Below, one piece after another: positions 1-4,452 of a DNA stretch of 5,065 nucleotides (position 1 is its first letter; every line of letters starts with the position of its first letter). A model generated the notes under the pieces. The model was given only the letters and a program-made list of their open reading frames with translations. It was not told the origin of the DNA and did not search any database. Both the position numbers and the translations under genes were made by a program. This DNA comes from Candidatus Sulfotelmatobacter sp. (GTDB lineage: Bacteria > Acidobacteriota > Terriglobia > Terriglobales > SbA1): contig JASLEQ010000805.1 of the NCBI GenBank assembly GCA_030151135.1, forward strand, positions 1 to 5,065, read 5' to 3'.

Positions 1-165
1 ACCTTCGATATGGAAGGCTTGAAGGTTTACGTTGATGCGACCTCGGTCATGTATCTGAACGGCTGCATTGTCGACTACGTAGAGACTCTCGAGGGCGCCG
101 GCTTCAAGTTCGAGAATCCGAACGTAAAGAGTACTTGTGGCTGCGGATCGTCCTTTAGCGTGTAG
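1..165 (+). CDS. erpA: A-type iron-sulfur cluster carrier (ErpA/IscA/HesB family), 3' end only
   Basis: The frame is open from base 1 and stops at TAG 163-165, leaving the last 54 residues; the start lies outside the window. The C-terminus carries the family signature STCGCGSSFSV, with the two cysteines of the CGC motif that, with an upstream cysteine not seen here, hold a Fe-S cluster in the A-type carrier dimer. The preceding segment (LNGCIVDYVETLEGAGFKFENPN) matches the VDYxExLxGxGFxFxNPN block of the family. Known role: cytoplasmic transfer of [4Fe-4S]/[2Fe-2S] clusters from the scaffold to apo-enzymes. The GSSFS ending is more like ErpA than E. coli IscA/SufA (GESF), so erpA is the preferred symbol, but subfamily assignment from the tail alone is tentative. 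An additional cysteine at residue 22 of the fragment lies outside the canonical motif. The gene is followed at once by an intrinsic terminator and is convergent with the pilus genes, so it is functionally separate from them. Confidence 0.9.
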   Translation, partial: TFDMEGLKVYVDATSVMYLNGCIVDYVETLEGAGFKFENPNVKSTCGCGSSFSV

Positions 166-187
166 ACATTAAAATTTCAGGAGTTCG

Positions 188-217
188 AAAGGCCTCGCCA
201 AAAGCGAGGCCTTTTTT
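188..217 (+). terminator. Rho-independent terminator after the iron-sulfur carrier gene
   Basis: A perfect GC-rich stem GGCCTCGC (191-198) / GCGAGGCC (204-211) encloses a five-base loop (CAAAA) and is followed by six T (212-217). Three A at 188-190 can pair with the first T to extend the stem to 11 bp. It starts 22 bp past the TAG of the upstream gene. Read on the minus strand, the same stem is followed only by TTTCG, so it may slow but would less efficiently stop transcription arriving from the pilus genes, whose last stop codon is about 75 bp away. No better minus-strand terminator is visible in 218-291. Confidence 0.93.
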
Positions 218-291
218 AATTTCTCTCAGGATAAATTTGTCGGCCCTGAGAGGCAGTCTTCTCGAAATAGCTTCCCGTTTTTCAGCTGAGA

Positions 292-1395
292 TTATTGCTG
301 TTGCGGATTACTTTGCGGCTGGCTCGGCGCGCCAAACCCAGTCGGCGATGACGGGCTGTTCTGCATTCCGCCAGAAGAGTTTCCAAAGCTGTTCCCGAAG
401 CCATTGCTGTTGCCAAACCCGCTGTTGTTTCCGAATCCACTATTCCCGAAGCCGCTGGTATTCCCGTTTGGCGAGGCTCCGTTCTGCCCATTCATGTTCT
501 GCATGCCTTGCGACATCATCTGCATCATCAGGTTCGGTTGATACGGAGTCGTGATCAATCCGCCACGGTCCATCATCGGGTCGTACACGAACATCCACTC
601 GTTGTATTTCTTTTTCTTGTCGAACTCGCGTATGGTCTGGTCTTTGCTCGTGCTGGCGACGCCCACAATCGGCGCGCCCCCGAACTGCGTTGTTCCTGTT
701 TTGTCCGATCCGCTATTGCTGCCGAATGTCCCACTGCCATTCAAGCCGTTTCCCGGTTGGGACGAATCTGTCCCGTTCTGCGATGCGTCGCCGTTCGTGT
801 TCGGAGAGCCCGAGGCGTCCTGACCTTGGGAGTTGCTGGAATTCGCAGTTTGTCCGAACCCGGAATTGGAACTCTGTCCGAAACCCGAGCTCGCGGTTTG
901 TCCAAACGCGGAATTTGAATTCGTGCTGAACAGCGAATTCGAGTTTGACCCGAAGGAATTGCCGCCAAATCCCGAACTTTGAGAGGCATTGACCAATGTA
1001 CCGTTGGCTCCCACCATGTTCGCGCCGGGGATAATGCCGCCCATATTTCCGGCCATCTTTACTTCGCCGAAATGCACCAGCTTGAAATCTTTTCCAGTGA
1101 TCGGATCTTTATATCGCTTTCGCAGGAAGCGTAACTGGTTGGTGCTTTCGAGATCCTCGATCTTGGCGGGGAAGCGATTGAACTTGCGGTAATACGCGCG
1201 GATCGCCCGCGTGTACTGCACTCCTCTATGGACCATCTCCTCTTCCCGATCTCTCCTCATTTCGAACTTTAGAGTAGTGACCAGAGTTGCTGCCATGATC
1301 GTCATGATGCAGATTATCAGCAGCAAAAAGAGAAGGATGTAGCCTTGCTCGGATTGACGAGAAGACGTTCGCCGGAATTTGGAAGGTAAAAGCAT
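292..1395 (-). CDS. Pilin-like / GspG-like pseudopilin with Gly-Ser-Asn-rich insertions
   Basis: 367 residues. A basic 18-residue leader ends in EQG, followed by a hydrophobic helix (about 19-42, YILLFLLLIICIMTIM) in the class III signal arrangement cut by prepilin peptidase after Gly18. Position +5 is Phe, not the usual Glu. Residues 43-113 resemble GspG-type pseudopilins: a charged helix (RRDREEEMVHRGVQYTRAIR), the KFNRFPAKIEDLE block and LRKRYKDPITGKDF. Residues 136-236 are a Gly/Ser/Asn/Gln-rich stretch with GFGQ/GFGN units. A conserved-looking block then resumes (PIVGVASTSKDQTIREF, KYNEWMFVYDP, about 242-273), and the tail 289-367 is Met/Gln-rich, then GFGNSS-repeat-rich, ending in QQQ. 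It is the last gene of the minus-strand cluster, 53 bp after the PilP-like gene. ATG 1395 is the only start before an in-frame stop at 1414-1416, and no clear ribosome site precedes it. Likely an inner-membrane or pilus-incorporated minor pilin; its exact role is unknown. Confidence 0.85.
   Translation of the reverse strand: MLLPSKFRRTSSRQSEQGYILLFLLLIICIMTIMAATLVTTLKFEMRRDREEEMVHRGVQYTRAIRAYYRKFNRFPAKIEDLESTNQLRFLRKRYKDPITGKDFKLVHFGEVKMAGNMGGIIPGANMVGANGTLVNASQSSGFGGNSFGSNSNSLFSTNSNSAFGQTASSGFGQSSNSGFGQTANSSNSQGQDASGSPNTNGDASQNGTDSSQPGNGLNGSGTFGSNSGSDKTGTTQFGGAPIVGVASTSKDQTIREFDKKKKYNEWMFVYDPMMDRGGLITTPYQPNLMMQMMSQGMQNMNGQNGASPNGNTSGFGNSGFGNNSGFGNSNGFGNSFGNSSGGMQNSPSSPTGFGAPSQPQSNPQQQ
295..489 (-). 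repeat. C-terminal GFGNS repeat tail of the pilin-like protein
   Basis: This codes for about residues 303-367 of the pilin-like protein. Six or so GFGN or SFGN units follow each other with one- to three-residue Ser/Asn linkers (for example SGFGNSGFGNNSGFGNSNGFG), then a Pro/Ser/Gln end (PQSNPQQQ). The DNA copies vary at synonymous positions, so the repeat has diverged while the amino-acid pattern is kept. A Met/Gln-rich stretch (LMMQMMSQGMQNMNGQ) immediately precedes it. Confidence 0.75.
688..990 (-). repeat. Low-complexity insertion encoding SGFGQ/NSNS units
   Basis: This stretch encodes residues 136-236 of the pilin-like protein. The translation is dominated by Ser, Gly, Asn, Gln and Thr, with recurrent units such as SSGFG, NSAFGQTA, SSGFGQSS and NSGFGQTA. 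At DNA level the copies are degenerate, sharing a TTTGGxCAxxC-type core on the coding strand. It sits between two blocks that look conserved, so it appears to be an insertion into a loop of the globular pilin domain rather than an added tail. Confidence 0.75.
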
Positions 1396-1410
1396 GTGAG
1401 CTACAGGCTT

Positions 1411-1440
1411 CGATTACGCGATTACAAGTTACTCAATTAC
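1411..1440. repeat. Degenerate 7-8 bp tandem repeat (RTTAC) in the spacer
   Basis: Four copies of a five-base core lie at 1413-1417 (ATTAC), 1421-1425 (ATTAC), 1428-1432 (GTTAC) and 1436-1440 (ATTAC), a period of 8, 7 and 8 bp. On the minus strand they read GTAAT, GTAAC, GTAAT, GTAAT. They fill most of the 53-bp gap between the PilP-like gene and the pilin-like gene. Function is not evident; I see no terminator-like stem in the gap. The repeat could be a spacer satellite or a regulator binding array upstream of the pilin-like gene. Confidence 0.6.
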
Positions 1441-1448
1441 GAACTGCT

Positions 1449-2078
1449 TCATCCCTGCGTCAGCGGAAGATTCTGTGGAGGTCCGCTGTACACCATATCC
1501 TCAACCTCTACCGAAGTATTCGTAATGCGGACAACTCGGTAGCGCCGGTCTACGATTTCCCCCTCGCCCGCAACGAACACGTCCTCGCCTTTCTTCAGGA
1601 ACACTCGCTTGGGCTCTCCCGGTGAACTGGCGAAGCCGTAAAACTTTAAAGGAATCGGAGGCGCGGGCGTCGGTGATGGTAAATGCCAGGAGTTTTGATC
1701 CGCTGCGGTAGTGTGATCCGTGGTGCCGTTCTTCGTCGGCGTTTCAATCTTCACATCATCTGGCTGCGAGACGAAAATATTTCTACCATTCCCCTCATAC
1801 TGCGTCCTCTCGCTGCTGGCCAGCAAGTCAAGACGAAGCGTCGGATCCAGGCTTTCGACGTGCGGCTTCTTCCCAGCCTTTAATGCGCCTTTCCCGCCCG
1901 CCGGTCGCGATGGTGGAATGCGCGTTGGCAGGGTCGGCGCCGCAGCTTGGGCGCTGGAATTCGGCGTGGACGATCCCGTGAACAGAGGAAGGAACTGGTA
2001 TACGAAAACGATCAGCGCTAACACGCCAAGAACCGCGGCCCAAATCGTCTTCTTCTTGTTGTCCAATCCCAGTTGCAC
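1449..2078 (-). CDS. pilP: PilP/GspC-like inner-membrane pilus assembly protein
   Basis: 209 residues from a GTG start whose G is also the last base of the pilO stop (TAGTG); AGGA lies five bases upstream. A short cytoplasmic N-terminus (MQLGLDNKKK) precedes one membrane helix (about 12-34). A Pro/Ala/Ser-rich linker (36-65) follows, then a segment containing GRNIF (98-102), which resembles the RNPF-type motif of PilP/GspC proteins, and a second Pro-rich linker (133-143). The C-terminal beta domain (143-196: PLKFYGFASSPGEPKRVFLKKGEDVFVAGEGEIVDRRYRV and on) is PilP/GspC-HR-like. In such machines this domain bridges the PilNO complex to the secretin's periplasmic domain. Canonical proteobacterial PilP is a lipoprotein; here there is no lipobox cysteine, and the anchor is a helix as in GspC. 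The assignment rests on position after pilO and on the domain pattern; overall sequence similarity to PilP is expected to be low. Confidence 0.78.
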   Translation of the reverse strand: MQLGLDNKKKTIWAAVLGVLALIVFVYQFLPLFTGSSTPNSSAQAAAPTLPTRIPPSRPAGGKGALKAGKKPHVESLDPTLRLDLLASSERTQYEGNGRNIFVSQPDDVKIETPTKNGTTDHTTAADQNSWHLPSPTPAPPIPLKFYGFASSPGEPKRVFLKKGEDVFVAGEGEIVDRRYRVVRITNTSVEVEDMVYSGPPQNLPLTQG

Positions 2079-2617
2079 TACGATCCTACCTTTAAATATG
2101 TCTCAAGTTTCACCGCCAGCTTGACCGGGCCTTGCGGATCCCCTCCAAGACTCACGCTGTCGATGATAAAGAACATCTCGTCCCGCTCCACCGCATTGAT
2201 GAACCGCGCCAGCGACGTGTAGTTTCCGGCAAGATCGTACTCCATATTGATCTGCTGCAACCCTACAGTGATATTCTCGCCCGGCTTGTATCGGCCCTGC
2301 TCGATTCTTACGCCGTTCGCGGAGGCCAACTTGCCGACCTCGGTAAGGATTTGGGAGTTCTCGGAAGGAAATCGCTTCTTGTAGAAATCACCGATCTCCG
2401 CGCTTGCGAACGTGACCTTCTGCGGCAAATCTTTCAGCGGCGCCACTTGACGTGTTTTCTCAGTCAGCTCGCTCTGTAGCTGATTCATTTCCATACGCCG
2501 CGTCTCAGCCGAGCCAATGAGAGGTGAAAAATACAGCGCGGCTGCCAGCACATCCACGCCTACCAGTATGGCGAGGACAACTTTCAAGTCTTTGCGGGTT
2601 TTACGAAGATCCGGCAT
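2078..2617 (-). CDS. pilO: PilO-like type IV pilus inner-membrane alignment protein
   Basis: 179 residues. A short basic cytoplasmic tail (MPDLRKTRKDLK) leads into one membrane helix (about 13-33). A heptad-rich segment (about 38-60, MNQLQSELTEKTRQV) is a probable coiled coil. A periplasmic alpha/beta domain follows, with the PilO-type blocks FYKKRFPSENSQILTEVGKLA (about 78-98), LQQINMEYDLAGNYTSLARFINAVER and MFFIIDSVSL. Family length is about 180-210 residues, so it is complete. In known systems PilO heterodimerises with PilN through the coiled coil and ferredoxin-like folds. Start ATG 2617 overlaps the pilN stop (TAATG), with the near-consensus ribosome site AAGGGGGTG eight bases upstream. 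Its own TAG overlaps the GTG of the next gene. Confidence 0.88.
   Translation of the reverse strand: MPDLRKTRKDLKVVLAILVGVDVLAAALYFSPLIGSAETRRMEMNQLQSELTEKTRQVAPLKDLPQKVTFASAEIGDFYKKRFPSENSQILTEVGKLASANGVRIEQGRYKPGENITVGLQQINMEYDLAGNYTSLARFINAVERDEMFFIIDSVSLGGDPQGPVKLAVKLETYLKVGS
2084..2090 (-). promoter_or_regulatory. Ribosome binding site deciding the GTG start of the PilP-like gene
   Basis: GGTAGGA on the minus strand lies within the last codons of pilO, five bases before GTG 2078. It supports use of the GTG that overlaps the pilO stop codon (TAGTG). The first ATG-encoded Met inside the frame is far into the beta domain, so the GTG start is needed to include the membrane helix. Confidence 0.65.
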
Positions 2618-3297
2618 TAGGGCTTCACCCCCTTCGTCGGAGAAGCCTTGAGAGATGTCTTGAGGGATTTCTGCGTGGCTGTTTTGTCGCCAGGAACTTT
2701 CGGTGCCGGAGTCGCCGCTAAATCCGCAACTCCTTCCGGAATGTAAATCGCCGATAGTTCCACCTGCTCGGTATCCCCGGTCTGCGACTGCATGGAAGCC
2801 TCGCGCACTATCTGGGTTTGGGCGAATCGACGGGACTCCTCCATACGACGGGCCAGTTCTATGGCGCGGTCGCGCGATTCTCCCGCCACCGTCATCTTCA
2901 GGGCCAGCTCGTTATCATCGTTCAACTGGGGGCTGATCGAGACCACGTGCACCCGCGGCGGCATCACCTTCTCCAGGCTTTCCAGAACGCGTGTCCACGA
3001 AAATGCCTTCCGCTCGATCAACTGGTTCAGGAATTGCGATTCATCGCGGGTGGTGCGGTTCTGCGGCAAGTTTAAAATACGTTCCGCGTCCGCTCGCATC
3101 TTGTCGCGCTCGCCGATCATGCTTCGTTGCTGGGCCATCGTCATGCGATCGAGGCGTGCCGTCCGCCAACCTGTCACATCGAGCGCAAACAGAATCAGCG
3201 TCAGCAACCCCAGCGCTCCCACAGCCGTGCCCCAGCGCATCCAGAATTGCTGGGCGTCTTCGTACGGCCGGCTCGCCAGATTGATGTCAATTCGCAT
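2617..3297 (-). CDS. pilN: PilN-like type IV pilus assembly protein
   Basis: 226 residues from ATG 3297, preceded by GGA eight bases upstream. The frame is open further back to a GTG at 3336 (239 residues), but the internal ATG puts the N-terminal motif INLASRPYED at residues 5-14, as in PilN, where the INL-type peptide docks into PilM. A single membrane helix spans about 23-43. A charged helical region (44-95: QQRSMIGERDKMRADAERIL) follows, then the PilN-type fold with FSWTRVLESLEKVMPPRVHVVSISP (about 99-123), ALKMTVAGESRDRAIELARRMEES and a final strand VELSAIYIP. The last 35 or so residues are a basic, Lys/Thr/Pro-rich extension (APKVPGDKTATQKSLKTS) with no counterpart in the compact family members. 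The gene lies 66 bp after pilM and overlaps pilO by one base. Role: periplasmic partner of PilO and membrane link to PilM. Confidence 0.88.
   Translation of the reverse strand: MRIDINLASRPYEDAQQFWMRWGTAVGALGLLTLILFALDVTGWRTARLDRMTMAQQRSMIGERDKMRADAERILNLPQNRTTRDESQFLNQLIERKAFSWTRVLESLEKVMPPRVHVVSISPQLNDDNELALKMTVAGESRDRAIELARRMEESRRFAQTQIVREASMQSQTGDTEQVELSAIYIPEGVADLAATPAPKVPGDKTATQKSLKTSLKASPTKGVKP
2626..2634 (-). promoter_or_regulatory. Strong ribosome binding site for pilO inside the pilN 3' end
   Basis: On the minus strand the sequence AAGGGGGTG differs by one base from the ideal complement of the 16S rRNA 3' end (AAGGAGGTG). It stands eight bases before ATG 2617. It lies within the last codons of pilN, so pilO can be initiated independently as well as by ribosomes finishing pilN at the overlapping TAATG. 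It fixes the pilO start. Confidence 0.75.
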
Positions 3298-3363
3298 GCT
3301 TTTTATCCAATTTCCGCCAATCAGAACGACTGGCACCTTGGATCTCGGCGCCAGGAACCGAAG

Positions 3364-4260
3364 TTAAGAAATCAACGCTCCTACCACACCCGCCATCTTC
3401 CATCTGGGCACCGCACCCGCCGCCGTGGCGCCCAGTTGCGTCGATGAAACGAGTTCCTCGACTGCGGCCTCCGTCGACGATCGCAGCGCCGCGGTCGCAC
3501 CACCTGCTTCCGGCAGACCCGCGACATAGATACGTTCGATGTTCAGCTGGTACGTGTCTTGAAAGAATACGATCGACGGGTACACTTCCTCAGCCAGTTG
3601 CTCGCCATTGATCGCCATTCCGCGGGCATTTTCGAGCGTACGAAACAGCTGTAATTGTTCCTCATTCAGAATCGCAATGCTGGTGGTGTTCGCGTCGACC
3701 TTGATCACCATGGTCGGTTTCTTGCCGTCCGCAGCGCCGAGCGCCGCCAGGGTTGACGGCAGCACCACTCCGGGAACGAATCCGGCATCATGGAATGCCG
3801 CTTCATAATCTTCAATCACGCTTCCGAGGGCGACGGCGGCAACCACTTTTACCTCACTACCAATTTTCTGCGCGTGATAGGAGACCTTCGCCTTTTCCAC
3901 ATCAAAGGGCAAAGATTTCTTCAGTCGAAACCTTACGACGCCCAATGCCTCTTCGCGATCGGCAGGCAGGGTGTCGAACTCCACCAGCATCACCCGCACC
4001 ACCGCATCCGGCACAATGGCAATCACATCTCGCGTGCGTCCGGCGACACTGCCCAGCGCGTCCTGGATTCCCGCCCGAACCGCGTCACGTTGGCGCAAAT
4101 TGTTTTCGACCAGGTCAGGCACTACGCTGCCGGCAGCGAGTTCCACGCCCGCGCAGGCCTCAAGTCCGCCGCCATCGTCGGTAACGCGTCCCGCCAGAAC
4201 GCGGTCCGCAGAAATCTCGCATGCCAGTTTTGGCTTCGCTGTCTTTTTCGTCGGACTCAT
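3364..4260 (-). CDS. pilM: PilM-like actin-fold type IV pilus assembly protein
   Basis: 298 residues, somewhat shorter than the usual 340-360 of PilM. No membrane helix is seen, fitting a cytoplasmic protein. Family-like blocks are VRVMLVEFDTLPADREEALGVVRFRLKKSLPFDVEKAKVSYHA (about 88-129, the PilM 'E...LPF....' region), VKVVAAVALGSVIEDYEAAFHDAGFVPGVVLPSTLAAL (subdomain 1C-like), and VIKVDANTTSIAILNEEQLQLFRTLENARG (about 185-214, where canonical PilM has a DIG-type second phosphate motif). The N-terminal motif (ACEISADRVLAGRV) also lacks the usual DIG. PilM binds ATP and the N-terminal peptide of PilN in characterised species; the changed motifs make nucleotide binding uncertain here. The start is ATG 4260, with GAAGGC eight bases upstream. 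It opens the pilMNO cluster; position directly before pilN is strong support. Confidence 0.85.
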   Translation of the reverse strand: MSPTKKTAKPKLACEISADRVLAGRVTDDGGGLEACAGVELAAGSVVPDLVENNLRQRDAVRAGIQDALGSVAGRTRDVIAIVPDAVVRVMLVEFDTLPADREEALGVVRFRLKKSLPFDVEKAKVSYHAQKIGSEVKVVAAVALGSVIEDYEAAFHDAGFVPGVVLPSTLAALGAADGKKPTMVIKVDANTTSIAILNEEQLQLFRTLENARGMAINGEQLAEEVYPSIVFFQDTYQLNIERIYVAGLPEAGGATAALRSSTEAAVEELVSSTQLGATAAGAVPRWKMAGVVGALIS

Positions 4261-4295
4261 TCAACTTCGCCTTCGCACGACACTTACCCTGTAAA

Positions 4296-4324
4296 ATCAA
4301 AAACTGTCTGCGGCAGAATTGCAA
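4296..4324 (-). promoter_or_regulatory. Possible sigma70-type promoter for the pilM cluster
   Basis: On the minus strand TTGCAA (4319-4324) and TTTGAT (4296-4301) are separated by 17 bp, each matching four of six bases of the sigma70 boxes. Transcription would start near 4289, leaving a leader of about 30 bases before ATG 4260. The match is weak, and a pilB-to-pilM read-through transcript is an equally good reading. Confidence 0.25.
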
Positions 4325-4349
4325 TAGCAGACACAGCACTCAGCCGCAA

Positions 4350-4422
4350 GTTTCAAAGTCGATCCGATTGTTCAGGCGGGAAAAGAAAGCGTGTACGCAA
4401 CGCGATGCCCCAACTTTGAAAC
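4350..4422. repeat. 10-bp perfect inverted repeat upstream of pilM
   Basis: GTTTCAAAGT at 4350-4359 is the exact reverse complement of ACTTTGAAAC at 4413-4422, with 53 bp between the arms. The arms are AT-rich and widely spaced, so a stable RNA hairpin is unlikely; two binding sites for a regulator or two remnants of a dispersed spacer repeat are more plausible. The second arm is also the first unit of the 8-bp tandem pair at 4415-4430. Confidence 0.55.
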
Positions 4423-4430
4423 CTTGAAAC
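4415..4430. repeat. 8-bp tandem repeat pair (YTTGAAAC)
   Basis: TTTGAAAC (4415-4422) and CTTGAAAC (4423-4430) are adjacent and differ at one base; on the minus strand they read GTTTCAAG and GTTTCAAA. They begin 22 bp past the stop codon at the 3' end of the ATPase gene. The unit length matches the RTTAC repeat in the pilP-pilin spacer, though the sequence differs. Confidence 0.55.
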
Positions 4431-4452
4431 CTGCTCTTTTATCGAACCTGCT

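Larger units (their letters stand above)
4261..4452. other. 192-bp spacer between the ATPase gene and pilM
   Basis: No convincing gene on either strand. On the minus strand it holds, in order after the ATPase stop: a tandem pair of GTTTCAAx units (4415-4430), a weak 4-bp stem with a T-rich tail (GCGT 4400-4403 / ACGC 4389-4392, then TTTCTTTT at 4381-4388), the second arm of an inverted repeat (4350-4359), the tentative promoter boxes, and the pilM ribosome site near 4269-4274. The spacer separates the ATPase from the tightly packed pilMNOP genes, suggesting a transcript boundary or a regulatory point. Confidence 0.5.

Noticed and set aside
188..217. Fully bidirectional terminator serving the pilus genes too
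   Set aside because: On the minus strand the stem is followed by only three T before CG, so efficient termination in that direction is not supported.
741..989. Minus-strand open frame of 82 codons in another frame of the pilin-like gene
   Set aside because: It sits entirely inside the low-complexity region, where all frames tend to stay open; there is no evidence for a frameshift because the main frame runs through with conserved blocks on both sides.
237..1192. Several plus-strand open frames of 67-136 codons opposite the pilin-like gene
   Set aside because: They lie antisense to a frame with clear pilin and GspG-like features; their translations are Cys/Ser/Arg-rich with no recognisable domain, and they arise from the biased Gly/Ser/Asn codons of the real gene.
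2792..3367. Plus-strand open frame of 191 codons opposite pilN
   Set aside because: The minus-strand frame has a membrane helix, PilN blocks and coupled neighbours; the plus frame is a GC-driven shadow with no family features.
4381..4403. Possible terminator after the ATPase gene on the minus strand
   Set aside because: The stem is only 4 bp (GCGT/ACGC, 7-base loop) before TTTCTTTT; too weak to call an intrinsic terminator, so it is only mentioned in the spacer entry.
3790..4419. Plus-strand open frame of 209 codons opposite pilM and its leader
   Set aside because: It is antisense to the PilM-like gene, has no recognisable domain and is rich in His/Arg/Ser as expected for a shadow frame.
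4350..4430. CRISPR-like repeats
   Set aside because: Units are only 8-10 bp, partly adjacent and in opposite orientations, with no regular spacers and no cas genes.
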